A stretch of DNA of 41,016 nt from Nitrosopumilaceae archaeon (GCA_005798405.1 SYJQ01000022.1:1-41016); one strand, 5' to 3'; counted from the first letter of the stretch, positions 8,467 to 18,032 are shown. Translations and numbers: made by a program. The notes: a model not told the origin generated them from the letters alone.

Positions 8467-9867
8467 TCAAATCTTATTTTTTAGTAAATCAAGAGTTAAT
8501 TTAGGATCTGCCTTTCCTTTTGTCTTTTGCATTACTTTTCCTACAAGATAGTTTATGGTTTGAGGGTTTGATTTTGCCTGCTCTACGGCTTGTGGTTCTT
8601 CAGAAATTACAGATTCAATAATTTTTGACAATTCAGACTCATCTGAGACATTTCCTAGATCAAGCTCTGATATTATATCTGATAATGACTTGCCTGTTCT
8701 CACAATTTCATATAATGCATTTTTTGCAGAATTTCTTGCAATCTTTCCGGACTGGATTGAATCAGCTATCGCTTTTAGATGTAAGGGGGTTAATTTTGAT
8801 GATTCTCTTTTTTCTCTTGTATCTACTAATCCCATCAAATCAGTGGTGATAATATTTGCAACTTCTTTAGCGTTTTCTTGTGTGTGTGCTTCTTCAAATA
8901 AATCTGAATAAAACTTGTCAGATGAAAGCACTTCAGCTACTTGAGACGGAATATTATATTTTGATACATATCGTTGTTTTTTAGAACTGATGCTTTCAGG
9001 CATTTCAGATTTTAGTTTTTCCTTGACTTCATTTCCCATTCTAACCCATGGAATGTCACCTTCTAGAAAATACCTGTAATCCAGATCTTCTTCTTTTGAT
9101 CTGGACGAGATGGTAATCTTTCTTTTATCATCCCAATGACGGGTTTCTTGAATTATTGGAATGTCTCTTGAATGCAAGCTTTGTTGACGTGTGATTTCAA
9201 AATGAACAGCTTTTTCCAAATCATGAAATGAGCCAATATTTTTTATTTCAACTTTATTTCCACCTTCAATTGATACATTTGCATCTGCCCTCATTGCGCC
9301 CTCCAAGCTAGGATCAGATACTCCAAGATTCTCCAGCAAATCAGATAAAATATTTAGAAACTCTCGCACTTCTTTTGGATTTTCAAAGTCAGGCTCAGTT
9401 ACAATCTCCACCAAAGGCGTGCCTGCGCGATTATAATCTACCAACGTGATTTGATTCTTTTCAGAACTTCCCTCATAGATTAACCTGCCAGGGTCTTCTT
9501 CTAGTTGAATTCTAGTGATTCGGATCTTTTTCTCTCCAACCATGAGAATTCCACTACCACCTACACTGGTATCTCCATAGATGTTTAGTTGTGTGATTTG
9601 GAAATTTTTTGGCAAATCCGGATAAAAATAATTTTTTCTAAAAAATGCAATTTTTTCTGGAGTAGAACAATTTAGGGCCATTGCAATCATTGTTGCTTTT
9701 TCAACTGCCTTTTGATTTAATCTTGGAAGACTGCCTGGCAATCCCATACAAATGGGACATATGTTGGTGTTTGGCTCAAATTCTCTATAGTTTGCCTTAC
9801 AAGAGCAAAACAATTTGCTTTCCAGCTTTGTAAGTTGACTGTGAATCTCCAATCCAATTTTTGTCAA
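8467..9867 (-). CDS. gatB: Asp/Glu-tRNA amidotransferase subunit B
   Basis: 466 aa, the kinase/tRNA-binding subunit of GatCAB, which phosphorylates and amidates Asp on tRNA(Asn). The N-terminal GatB signature (GLEIHSQL) is followed by a zinc site formed by C21, C23, C37 and C40 (CSC and CPIC) and MGLPGSLP. The tRNA-facing helical and YqeY-like tail ends NYLVGKVMQKTKGKADP. The start is TTG and overlaps the gatA stop as TTGA, so the two are translationally coupled. Confidence 0.96.
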   Translation of the reverse strand: MTKIGLEIHSQLTKLESKLFCSCKANYREFEPNTNICPICMGLPGSLPRLNQKAVEKATMIAMALNCSTPEKIAFFRKNYFYPDLPKNFQITQLNIYGDTSVGGSGILMVGEKKIRITRIQLEEDPGRLIYEGSSEKNQITLVDYNRAGTPLVEIVTEPDFENPKEVREFLNILSDLLENLGVSDPSLEGAMRADANVSIEGGNKVEIKNIGSFHDLEKAVHFEITRQQSLHSRDIPIIQETRHWDDKRKITISSRSKEEDLDYRYFLEGDIPWVRMGNEVKEKLKSEMPESISSKKQRYVSKYNIPSQVAEVLSSDKFYSDLFEEAHTQENAKEVANIITTDLMGLVDTREKRESSKLTPLHLKAIADSIQSGKIARNSAKNALYEIVRTGKSLSDIISELDLGNVSDESELSKIIESVISEEPQAVEQAKSNPQTINYLVGKVMQKTKGKADPKLTLDLLKNKI

Positions 9868-11309
9868 ATTGGAACCTCAGGTAATTTGACAGTTTTTTCT
9901 AACGCATATGCTGCTTGTAACAATAATTTATCATTCATCGAATTTGCAATAAGTTGCATGCCAATTGGCAAACCATTTGATATAGAATATGGTATTGATA
10001 TTGCGGGTTTGCCTGTAAGATTTGCAGTTACAGTGTTAATATCAATAAGAAACAATGCAGCAGGATCGTTTATTTTCTCACCAATCCTAAATGGTAAAAT
10101 TGGAACTGTTGGAGAAATTAGCAGATCAAATTTCTCAAATGCCTCATTTACTTGTCTAGTGAGTTTACTTTTTACCTTTAGTGCTTTAAGAAAATATTTT
10201 CCGGCATGTCCTGCAGAAGGAACAAAGCCTCCAAGGATCATTCTTCTAGTGACTTCAGGGCCAAGTTTTTTTCTTGCTTTCTCAATGTATGAATTAAATT
10301 CGTATCCTTCAACAGAAAAATCATAACCGTATCTTAAATTATCATATCTTGCAAGATTACTACCTGCCTCAGTTGCTGTAATTGTATAATATGCTGCAAC
10401 TGAATATTTTACCATATCCAAGGAAATTTCTTCGCATGTTGCACCCAATCCCTCTAATTTTGATATTGCATCTTTTGTTGCAGACAGTACTGAAGGGTCA
10501 ATTCCCTCCCCAAGCATCTCTTTGATTATGCCTATTTTTTTGCCTTCTATGCCTGAATCAATATCTTTTAGATAGTCCTCATTTTTGTTATCTACCGTAG
10601 TGTTATCATTAGAATCCTGTCCTGAAATCAGATTCAGCATAAATGCTGCATCTTCTACAGTTCTAGTTAACGGTCCAATCTGTTCAATACTGTTTGCATA
10701 CGAAATTAACCCATATCTACTAATCAGTCCATAAGTTGGCTTGTACCCAACAGTTGAGCAAAAACTGGCAGGGTTTCTAACTGAGCCTCCAGTATCAGAG
10801 CCCAATGATGCAACACATTCAAATGCACTGACAGATACTGCACTGCCTCCAGAAGAGCCACCTGGAACATAATCTGTATTCCAGGGGTTTTTGCTTGGAC
10901 CGTATGCACTGAATTCTGTAGAAAGTCCCATTGCAAATTCATCAAGATTTACTTTTCCAACAAAAATTGCATCTTGTTGTTTCAGCTTTGTAATTACAGT
11001 GGCATCATATGGCGCAATGAAATTTTCAAGCATCTTTGATGCACATGTTGTCTTTGTATCTTTGATGCAAATGTTGTCTTTAATTGAAATTGGCATACCA
11101 AAGCATTGTCCGATTTTCCCCCCTGACTTTATTTTCTTGTCAATTTCTCTTGCTTGATCAACTGCATTATCATTTAATGACAGAAACGCATGTAATTTAC
11201 CATCTACTTTTTGTATTTGTTCCATAGTTTTTGCAACAAAATCTTCAGCAGAAAGATTTCCAGATTTTACTTCTTGGATATATTGCAGAGCTGAAATTTT
11301 TATACTCAA
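9864..11309 (-). CDS. gatA: Asp/Glu-tRNA amidotransferase subunit A
   Basis: 481 aa, the glutaminase subunit that supplies ammonia to GatB. The amidase-signature triad can be placed by comparison with GatA: K77 (ISIKDN), cis-Ser S152 (PGGSSGGSA) and nucleophile S176 (SDTGGSVRNPA). The start is a TTG directly after the gatC stop, and the end overlaps gatB by 4 nt. Full length, with no disruption. Confidence 0.96.
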   Translation of the reverse strand: MSIKISALQYIQEVKSGNLSAEDFVAKTMEQIQKVDGKLHAFLSLNDNAVDQAREIDKKIKSGGKIGQCFGMPISIKDNICIKDTKTTCASKMLENFIAPYDATVITKLKQQDAIFVGKVNLDEFAMGLSTEFSAYGPSKNPWNTDYVPGGSSGGSAVSVSAFECVASLGSDTGGSVRNPASFCSTVGYKPTYGLISRYGLISYANSIEQIGPLTRTVEDAAFMLNLISGQDSNDNTTVDNKNEDYLKDIDSGIEGKKIGIIKEMLGEGIDPSVLSATKDAISKLEGLGATCEEISLDMVKYSVAAYYTITATEAGSNLARYDNLRYGYDFSVEGYEFNSYIEKARKKLGPEVTRRMILGGFVPSAGHAGKYFLKALKVKSKLTRQVNEAFEKFDLLISPTVPILPFRIGEKINDPAALFLIDINTVTANLTGKPAISIPYSISNGLPIGMQLIANSMNDKLLLQAAYALEKTVKLPEVPI

Positions 11310-11582
11310 TTAAATCATCTTCGGAGCTCGGACATAGGTTCCTTTATAGTGATTGAGTTTCTCAATTAGTTTTTCATCAAATGGAGTATACTTGTCTTCT
11401 CGCAGATCAGAGATAGGAATTTCTCTTACTGATATATCCTCAGATTCAACACCTGCAGAATCTAAAATATCAAAATATCCTATCATCTTATCAACTATTT
11501 CATAAATTGTAGGATCATCAATTTCAATTCTCATTAATTTTGCAACATGTTCAATTTCTTCTCGAGATACCATTCTAATCAC
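11310..11582 (-). CDS. gatC: Asp/Glu-tRNA amidotransferase subunit C
   Basis: 90 aa, the small belt subunit that stabilises the GatA-GatB complex. It has the typical N-terminal helix (EEIEHVAKLMRIEI) and the extended C-terminal motif with LREDKYTPF. A GTG start abuts the aspS stop. An ATG three codons later (11573) is equally possible. Second gene of the aspS-gatCAB operon. Confidence 0.93.
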   Translation of the reverse strand: MIRMVSREEIEHVAKLMRIEIDDPTIYEIVDKMIGYFDILDSAGVESEDISVREIPISDLREDKYTPFDEKLIEKLNHYKGTYVRAPKMI

Positions 11583-12893
11583 CTACGGGGTTAATCTGTC
11601 AACATCCCTTGGATAAAATGTGACATCTCTGATGTTTTCTGTGCCTGTTAATGCCATGATTAATCGCTCTAAACCAATTCCACATCCAGCATGAGGAGGT
11701 ACACCATAATCAAATGCCCCCAAATGATACTCAAAGGCGTCAGTTTTCATTCCTTTATTTTTCATTCTCTCTTCAAGTTCATGTCTTTTCTCAATTCTAG
11801 TACTGCCTGAAGACAATTCCAAATCCCCAAACATCAAATCAAAGGATTCAGAAATTTTTGGGTTTGTTTTACTATCTTTTACGTAAAATGGTTTTGGACC
11901 CAAAGGCCAATCTTTGATAAAGTAAAATCCTTCAACACCAATTTTTTTAAGATTGGAGGGATATAGATCATCGCCCCATTCAGTTTTGGCGCCAGCTTTT
12001 TGCATTTTTTCTACCAATTCATCATAAGAGTATCGTGGTATGTGTTCAGGCATTGGAGGAATGATAAACTCTACATCTGAATTATTTTTTGCATAATCAC
12101 TAACAGTTATGATTGCGATTTTTATTATTTCCTCAATTCTATTCATTACGTCATTATAATCAACAAATGCTTCTTCCAAATCAATGGATATTGCTTCAGC
12201 CAAATGGCGATTGGTTCTTGATGGTTCTGCTCTAAAAATAGGTGCAATTTCAAAAACTTTTTCAAAACTCATAGTTAGTTGTTCTTTGTACAATTGGGGA
12301 CTCTGAGCTAAAAATGCCTCTTTGTTGTAATAAAATATTGGAAATAATGCAGCGCCACCTTCAGTTGCAGTTGCTATCATTTTTGGAGTGTTGATTTCTG
12401 TAAAATTTTGTTGGTAAAAGTAATCTCTAATTGATTTTAGTACTTGACTTCTTGCGTTGAAAATATGTTGCAATGTTTTACGTCTAAGATCAATTGGTCT
12501 TACTTCTAATCTAGTATCTATGTTTTTCACAGTCTTTGCTAAAGGCTCAAAGGGGGGAATTTTTTCAACATCTGAAAATACACGGAGTTCAGATGGAATT
12601 ATCTCAAATCCAGTAGGTGCTTTTTCTGAAGATTTGATCTTGCCAATAATAGCAATAGAAGAATGTGCTTTTAGTACAGATAATTTTTCACGTAGTTCAT
12701 CTGGACAATCTCCTTTTTTGGCAACAATTGGAATGTCCCCGTTCTTGTCTCGAATTGTGGCAAAACTAATGTTTCCATGACCCCTTATTGTCAAGACCCA
12801 ACCCATCACAGTGACTTCCAAGCCATCCATTGATGGATTCAATTCGTTAGAATAATGAGATCTGCGCAATGTTCCAAGCTCTGTTTTTATCAT
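11583..12893 (-). CDS. aspS: Aspartyl-tRNA synthetase, archaeal type, probably non-discriminating
   Basis: 436-aa class II synthetase. An N-terminal OB-fold anticodon domain (residues 1-105) precedes the catalytic core, with motif 2 (FRAEPSRTNRHLAE) and motif 3 (GCGIGLERLIMALTG). Archaeal discriminating enzymes are described as having Trp26 and Lys85 (Thermococcus numbering). Here the aligned positions are L34 (GWVLTIR) and P93 (APTGFE), and Pro at the second site is the non-discriminating state. Being first in an operon with gatCAB fits charging of tRNA(Asn) with Asp, followed by amidation. Confidence 0.95.
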   Translation of the reverse strand: MIKTELGTLRRSHYSNELNPSMDGLEVTVMGWVLTIRGHGNISFATIRDKNGDIPIVAKKGDCPDELREKLSVLKAHSSIAIIGKIKSSEKAPTGFEIIPSELRVFSDVEKIPPFEPLAKTVKNIDTRLEVRPIDLRRKTLQHIFNARSQVLKSIRDYFYQQNFTEINTPKMIATATEGGAALFPIFYYNKEAFLAQSPQLYKEQLTMSFEKVFEIAPIFRAEPSRTNRHLAEAISIDLEEAFVDYNDVMNRIEEIIKIAIITVSDYAKNNSDVEFIIPPMPEHIPRYSYDELVEKMQKAGAKTEWGDDLYPSNLKKIGVEGFYFIKDWPLGPKPFYVKDSKTNPKISESFDLMFGDLELSSGSTRIEKRHELEERMKNKGMKTDAFEYHLGAFDYGVPPHAGCGIGLERLIMALTGTENIRDVTFYPRDVDRLTP

Positions 12894-13025
12894 AATTTAC
12901 TAAATTGCTATCCTATGGTGTAATTAATTTTTGGGGGAAATCAATACGATTCATACTAGTTCAGATACCCGTATTATATTGGAAAGTAAGTTTGAATGAT
13001 TGTTTTCCTAAATACTAGTAAAAGA

Positions 13026-13175
13026 ATGAAAAGTATGAACTGTCATGGAAAAAGTGAACCTCATGTTTGGAGATTTTCAAAGTACACCAAAATGCGTAGA
13101 TGTGTAAAGTGTAAATCAAAAATTCCAATCACCAAAGAAGAATTTGCCCTTAAATGGGGTTTGAAAAAGTCTTAG
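13026..13175 (+). CDS. Zinc-finger-like microprotein, 49 aa
   Basis: ATG at 13026 (a second ATG at 13035), TAG at 13173. The protein has C6 and H7, H13-V-W, and a CVKC pair at 26-29 in a Lys/Arg-rich context, followed by PITKEEFALKWGLKK. The CxxC with upstream Cys/His ligands looks like a small treble-clef or single zinc-binding unit. It lies alone between divergent aspS and the 13344 gene. Its ligand spacing recalls the 18129-18287 protein. Function unknown. Confidence 0.7.
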   Translation: MKSMNCHGKSEPHVWRFSKYTKMRRCVKCKSKIPITKEEFALKWGLKKS

Positions 13176-13343
13176 TCAGATTCTATTTTTTTCTAAATTA
13201 TACTAATTTGGCCATAATTTTTAATATGTAAATATCATTTATTTGGAAATTTTGTTCTCAATCATCGATTTTTGTAATTCAAAACATAAAAATCAAGAAA
13301 AAAGTAACATTTATCATCAGAAAATATCGGAGTCTAAAATGAG

Positions 13344-13538
13344 TTGGATCTCTTAATAATATTGGTAATTGCCACCTTTATCATTACCGCAGTATTTGTT
13401 GGATATAATGCATCACAAGAATCTCATGAGGAAATTGCAGAGAGTCACGGAGAACCATCAGAATTAAATGCATTTGAGAATCAAGCACACCAAGTAACTT
13501 TATTGCGTATTACAGATCAGAGTAATTCAATATATTAA
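13344..13538 (+). CDS. Small single-pass membrane protein, 64 aa
   Basis: TTG start at 13344. One N-terminal transmembrane helix (about residues 2-20, LLIILVIATFIITAVFVG) is followed by a short acidic and His-containing tail. No cysteines and no signal-peptidase site are obvious. Function unknown. A PurP gene lies two genes downstream, but the spacing does not force an operon. Confidence 0.6.
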   Translation: MDLLIILVIATFIITAVFVGYNASQESHEEIAESHGEPSELNAFENQAHQVTLLRITDQSNSIY

Positions 13539-13594
13539 TGTAGAAAACAATAGTTCGGATCTAGATTAAATTAGTAACAAGGAAATAAAAAACA

Positions 13595-13804
13595 ATGACG
13601 CTGACAAACAAAGAAAAAATTATTGCGTTAATATCAAATGGAATTGCAGTATATTCATTATACCAAGAAAGAGGTAGTCTTCCAAAAAACACAAGCATGT
13701 ATGATTTTGTATTAAAGGTAATTCCAGAAAACATCAAGTCAGAATTAAGTGTAGAATTAATTGATGAGGTTTTTCAATACGTCTCATCCACACATAGTTC
13801 ATAA
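13595..13804 (+). CDS. Hypothetical protein, 69 aa
   Basis: ATG start. A compact soluble helical protein (KEKIIALISNGIAVYSLYQE near the N terminus, then PENIKSELSVELIDEVFQYV). Its stop lies 28 bp before the purP start on the same strand, so cotranscription with purP is likely. No cysteines or recognised motif. Function unknown. Confidence 0.65.
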   Translation: MTLTNKEKIIALISNGIAVYSLYQERGSLPKNTSMYDFVLKVIPENIKSELSVELIDEVFQYVSSTHSS

Positions 13805-13832
13805 AGTACGATAAAGTAGAACATACATCAGA

Positions 13833-14858
13833 TTGACGGCAATAGCAACATTAGGTTCACATTGTGCCCTACAAGTTCTCAAAGGTGCTAAAGATGAAGG
13901 TCTAAAGACAATTCTAGTTTGTGAGAGAAAAAGAGAGAGATTATACCGTAGATTTTCATTTATTGACGAATTAATCTTGGTAGATTCATTTGTAGAAATA
14001 TTAGAGCAAAAACATCAATCAATTTTAGAGCAAAATAATGCAGTGTTAATTCCTCATGGAACTTTGATTGCACAGATGAGCTCTGAACAAATTGAATCAA
14101 TCAAGACTCCAATTTTCGGAAACAAGTGGATCCTAAGATGGGAATCAGACAGAACCATGAAAGAAAAACTCATGCGAGAGGCAAAACTTCCTGTTCCAAA
14201 ACCTGTCTTGCATTCAAAGGACATAGACAAGCTAGTAATTGTAAAAAGGCAAGGGGCTGCAGGTGGCAAAGGATATTTTTTGGCTGCTAATCAAGATGAT
14301 TACAATAAAAAAAGAGAACAGTTGATTTCACAAGGAGTAATTTCTAAAGAAGAGACACTCTATATTCAAGAGTATGCCGCAGGTGTTTTGGCATATCTAC
14401 AATTCTTTTATTCACCTTTAAAAGAAGAGTTGGAATTTTTTGGGGCTGATCAAAGGCATGAATCAGACATTGAAGGGATTGCAAGAATTCCATCAGAGCA
14501 GCAGCTCAAAAATAACAAGGTTCCGTCATTTAATGTGATTGGAAACAGTCCAATTGTTCTAAGAGAATCATTACTAGATGAGGTATATACAATGGGTGAA
14601 AATTTTGTAGAGGCATCAAAAAGAATCGTATCGCCTGGAATGAACGGGCCATTTTGTATTGAAGGGGTTTATGATGAGAATGCAAAATTTACATCGTTTG
14701 AATTTTCAGCTAGAATTGTGGCAGGAACAAACATCTACATGGATGGCTCGCCATACTACTCATTGCTTTTTAATGAGCCTATGAGTATGGGCAAAAGAAT
14801 AGCACGTGAAATAAAAACCGCAAAAGAAACAAATCAGTTAGATAAAATTACAACTTAA
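13833..14858 (+). CDS. purP: FAICAR synthetase PurP (formate-dependent purine synthesis)
   Basis: 341 aa. Archaeal PurP formylates AICAR with formate and ATP, step 9 of purine biosynthesis, replacing the folate-dependent PurH transformylase. It is an ATP-grasp enzyme: the N-terminal domain has ATLGSHCALQVLKGAKDEG, the ATP-grasp loop is RQGAAGGKGYF near residue 139, and the C-terminal metal and phosphate region is GPFCIEGVYDE with FEFSARIVAGTN. The start is TTG at 13833. The 3' end overlaps the convergent gene by 11 nt. A PurP paralog with a related activity cannot be excluded. Confidence 0.9.
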   Translation: MTAIATLGSHCALQVLKGAKDEGLKTILVCERKRERLYRRFSFIDELILVDSFVEILEQKHQSILEQNNAVLIPHGTLIAQMSSEQIESIKTPIFGNKWILRWESDRTMKEKLMREAKLPVPKPVLHSKDIDKLVIVKRQGAAGGKGYFLAANQDDYNKKREQLISQGVISKEETLYIQEYAAGVLAYLQFFYSPLKEELEFFGADQRHESDIEGIARIPSEQQLKNNKVPSFNVIGNSPIVLRESLLDEVYTMGENFVEASKRIVSPGMNGPFCIEGVYDENAKFTSFEFSARIVAGTNIYMDGSPYYSLLFNEPMSMGKRIAREIKTAKETNQLDKITT

Positions 14859-15360
14859 AAAAAGATGGTCTCATCTTTGCAAAAAGCATGACAGATGAAA
14901 TCATTACTATAAACCCAAAAACTGCACCAACTGGGAATTCTGGAATCACATGAGTTCCAATAATTTCAACTTCTTCAGATCCTACTGGGACAAAGAACTC
15001 AAATGTGGAGCTCTCAGAATCAGAAGTTATTTGATAATCTACTTCTTCACCATCAACTAAAATTATAAACTGATTATTTTCTGCATTTATCAATTCATGC
15101 TCTAGTCCTATAAAAAATTGAGAGTCATAGGTTTTATCCAGACCAATAAGCAGTGATTTTGATTCCGGATCAATCTCCATTGCAAGGACATTGGCATTTA
15201 CAGTATAAGAAACAGAATAGACATGCTCATCAATTTCTAAAATATATTCTGAAGAATTAGAAAACTCATCAAGTGGAGTTTGTGCAAAAACAGGAATAGT
15301 AAAAATCATAAAAAATAAAACAAAAAAAGCCCAATAATTCATTGCTTTAAAGTTAAACAA
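14848..15360 (-). CDS. Secreted surface protein with PEF-type C-terminal anchor
   Basis: 170 aa. A signal peptide spans about residues 8-27, with a plausible cleavage after VFAQ. A beta-rich extracellular domain of about 110 residues follows. The C terminus has PEFPV at 140-144, then a hydrophobic helix (about 145-162) and a basic tail (KMRPSFFK). This tripartite end is the layout of PEF-CTERM/archaeosortase sorting signals, but it could also be a plain C-terminal membrane anchor. M7 is an alternative start. It converges on purP, overlapping its end. Confidence 0.75.
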   Translation of the reverse strand: MFNFKAMNYWAFFVLFFMIFTIPVFAQTPLDEFSNSSEYILEIDEHVYSVSYTVNANVLAMEIDPESKSLLIGLDKTYDSQFFIGLEHELINAENNQFIILVDGEEVDYQITSDSESSTFEFFVPVGSEEVEIIGTHVIPEFPVGAVFGFIVMISSVMLFAKMRPSFFKL

Positions 15361-15405
15361 GTAATTAAAAAACTAATTGTTATTTTCGGCATATTATGGA
15401 TGATA

Positions 15406-16215
15406 CTAAGTGGTTGTAACTTCAATTCCATGTTGGGATTTTACAATATACTTGTCACGGATTTTGACACTCACCCAATCAATAACCAAGACAACAAACA
15501 ATACAACAAGCATGAATACCACAGCCTTGCCATATTCAAAGAATTTGATGTAGTTTATAATGTAAAACCCAATTCCTCCAGCACCAACAAGACCCAAGAT
15601 ACTTGTTTGCCTTACGTTGTAATCAAACATGTACAGCATTTGACTCAACAGATGAGGTGCTGATTCAGGTAATACAACATATCGGATTAATTGTAATTTT
15701 GACACACCAATTGATCTTACCGCATCCATAGGATCAGAATCAATTGTCTCAATTGATTCGTATTGAAGTTTGGTAACAAAGCCTATAGTATACATGATAA
15801 TTGCCAAGACTCCTGAAAATGGTCCAAGTCCAACCATGATTACAAATAAAATTGCCCAAAGAATTGACGGAAATGTTCTAATCGCTGCAAGAATTGCACG
15901 AATTGGAACATAGACATATTTACTGTTTAGATTTCTTGCTGCAAGCATACTCAGGGGTAAGGAAATTACAATACCAACAATAGTTCCTATAAATGCCATC
16001 TGAATTGTTTCAAACATTGACCAAAACGCAGTTACAAACAAGGACGGTTCAACGGCAGTCATTTCACTTGCAATAATTGCAAGATTTGGTAACCCTTTTA
16101 CAAAATCAACTGGGTTTGCACCTATATTGTAAGATGTCGCAATAAGCAATGCGATGATAACTCCGATTAAAAGATTATTTTTTGGTGTCAGTAGAATACA
16201 TCTCCATAATTTCAT
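15406..16215 (-). CDS. phnE: Phosphonate-type ABC transporter permease
   Basis: Inner-membrane permease of a PhnCDE-type importer for phosphonates, or possibly phosphite or phosphate. There are six hydrophobic segments, with the binding-protein-dependent transport motif in the region EAS-like loop GVSKLQLIRYVVLPES (around residue 170) that docks on PhnC. The open frame extends to 16275, but ATG 16215 (MKLWRCILL) reduces the overlap with phnC to 41 nt. Order in transcription is phnD-phnC-phnE. Confidence 0.92.
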   Translation of the reverse strand: MKLWRCILLTPKNNLLIGVIIALLIATSYNIGANPVDFVKGLPNLAIIASEMTAVEPSLFVTAFWSMFETIQMAFIGTIVGIVISLPLSMLAARNLNSKYVYVPIRAILAAIRTFPSILWAILFVIMVGLGPFSGVLAIIMYTIGFVTKLQYESIETIDSDPMDAVRSIGVSKLQLIRYVVLPESAPHLLSQMLYMFDYNVRQTSILGLVGAGGIGFYIINYIKFFEYGKAVVFMLVVLFVVLVIDWVSVKIRDKYIVKSQHGIEVTTT

Positions 16216-17005
16216 CAGTGGCAAGATTACCAGTTTGAAAGTCAACAATTTTATCTCCCTCAATACCAATTTCAAGAATCTTTTCTCCCTCTTTTATCAC
16301 TGCAACGCGATTTGCATATTCTAACGCAAGTTGTAGATCATGATGAACCATAATCGCAGTAAGATTCATTGTCTTTTGTGCATCAGCAATCAAATTCATT
16401 ATTTCTCTGGCAGTAACAGAATCTAATTCAGAAACTATCTCATCAGCCAGTAAAAGAGTGGGCTTTTGCATAAATGCACGAGCTATTGCAACTCTTCTTT
16501 TTTCCCCACCACTTAACATGTAGGCTTTTCGGTATTCTTTGCCTTCGAGTCCAACTTGCTTTAGAATTTTTTTTGCTTCCCTGATTTCTTCCTCAGGAAA
16601 TATCTTTAACAATGCATGTATTTTTCCTAATCTAGGCAATGCGCCAATCAAAGTATTTTCAAGGACAGTGATATTTTTTATCAATCCCAAGCTTTGTGGA
16701 ATATAACCGATATTATGCATCAGTGATTTGAATTTTGGATCATTGATGTTTGGTGTTTGATAATCAATTTTGACAGTGCCTTTACTAGGAATCATCATGC
16801 CATTCATCAGTTTAAGAAGAGTTGACTTTCCAGAACCCGATTGCCCTATAATGACATAGATTGTTCCTCTATCAATTGATAGTGTGATTTCTTTGAGAAT
16901 ATGATTTTTTGAATCATATGATGCATGAACATTATTCATCTGAACAATTTTTTTTGTTGAAATTAATGGAAAATCGGAGGAACTAGTTATTTGCAATAGT
17001 TCCAT
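16175..17005 (-). CDS. phnC: Phosphonate-type ABC transporter ATP-binding protein
   Basis: 276 aa from ATG 17005. An upstream in-frame ATG at 17044 would overlap phnD by 23 nt. Walker A is GQSGSGKST, the Q loop lies near YIPQSLG, the signature is LSGGEKRRVAIARA, Walker B is LLLADE and the switch His is in MVHHDL. Residues match the PhnC/phosphonate importer branch rather than PstB. It powers uptake through PhnE with ligand from PhnD. Confidence 0.93.
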   Translation of the reverse strand: MELLQITSSSDFPLISTKKIVQMNNVHASYDSKNHILKEITLSIDRGTIYVIIGQSGSGKSTLLKLMNGMMIPSKGTVKIDYQTPNINDPKFKSLMHNIGYIPQSLGLIKNITVLENTLIGALPRLGKIHALLKIFPEEEIREAKKILKQVGLEGKEYRKAYMLSGGEKRRVAIARAFMQKPTLLLADEIVSELDSVTAREIMNLIADAQKTMNLTAIMVHHDLQLALEYANRVAVIKEGEKILEIGIEGDKIVDFQTGNLATDEIMEMYSTDTKK

Positions 17006-17021
17006 GTGTGTACTACTGTTT

Positions 17022-18032
17022 TTATTTGCTCTTATTTGCAGCATCTAGGATTTTTTGATCTAATCCAACCAAGATATCTATGAATTTACCAAAATCACCA
17101 ATATGCATAGTAGTGGTAGTTGGAACAAGTGCGTCTGCACCATAAAGATTATTCAGAATCGAGTTATTTTCATCATAGTTAAGCTCGATTAGAGATGACA
17201 TTAAAGCACTTTTAGTAGAATCAGACATACTTGAGATTACAACGAATACATGAGAGGGTACAGGACCAAGTGTTGCTACTGGACGTATTTTAAGCTGATC
17301 TTCTGGTTCCAAGTATTTTTGAGATGCAATGTCAGAACCAAATGCAACATCAACATTATCATTAATTAATAATTCTAAAGATGCTTTGTAACCACCGGTA
17401 AATGCATAACTTTCAAAGTTTTCTGCAAGTGCTTTTTCTAAACCAACAATACCTTCACCGTCAAGAGACACGTGACCATCTGACACCAATGTTCCCATAG
17501 GTCTAACAAATCCAGATGAACCAGTAATACTAGTAAATGCAACTCTTTTTCCAAGGGAGTCTTCAAGAGAATTAATAGAATCATCATCAGCTCTTACCCA
17601 CATAGTTGCTTGATAATTTACTTTTCCGTCGATAATCTCCGCCATCATCACTTCTGCTCCAGTCCTCTTGTGAGTAATCCATGCAGGACCTGTATCCATA
17701 AAGGCTGCATCTATGTGACCAAACCTCATACCCTCAATAATGGTCTCATAGTTTGTTGGGATTACTAATTCCACATCAATGCCAAGTTTTTTTTCAAGAA
17801 ATTTTTCTAACTCTTCTGCCTTTGGAGTGAGTTCTTCTGCTTTTTCTATTGGAATGAATCCTATTGTGATTTTATCAACATCAAGAGATGGACTTTCAGA
17901 TAATACATCGATTTCTTTCTCAGGCACAATGTTAACATTATTTGTATTTAGAGTTGCACCATATCCTATACCGATTCCCACTGCAAAGATTATTGGAATT
18001 ATCAGATAGAATTTGTTCACAATAAAATTCAT
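17022..18032 (-). CDS. phnD: Phosphonate-type ABC transporter substrate-binding protein
   Basis: 336 aa. An N-terminal hydrophobic segment (residues 7-26) anchors or exports the protein, and no lipobox Cys is present. The PhnD fold is recognisable: ITIGFIPIEKAEEL, then FGHIDAAFMDTGPAW, SLGKRVAFTSITGSSG and NVDVAFGSD. These are the strand-loop sites that hold an oxyanion. First gene of the transporter operon. No C-P lyase or phosphonatase is seen in the window, so the imported compound may be phosphite or a phosphonate handled elsewhere. Confidence 0.93.
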   Translation of the reverse strand: MNFIVNKFYLIIPIIFAVGIGIGYGATLNTNNVNIVPEKEIDVLSESPSLDVDKITIGFIPIEKAEELTPKAEELEKFLEKKLGIDVELVIPTNYETIIEGMRFGHIDAAFMDTGPAWITHKRTGAEVMMAEIIDGKVNYQATMWVRADDDSINSLEDSLGKRVAFTSITGSSGFVRPMGTLVSDGHVSLDGEGIVGLEKALAENFESYAFTGGYKASLELLINDNVDVAFGSDIASQKYLEPEDQLKIRPVATLGPVPSHVFVVISSMSDSTKSALMSSLIELNYDENNSILNNLYGADALVPTTTTMHIGDFGKFIDILVGLDQKILDAANKSK

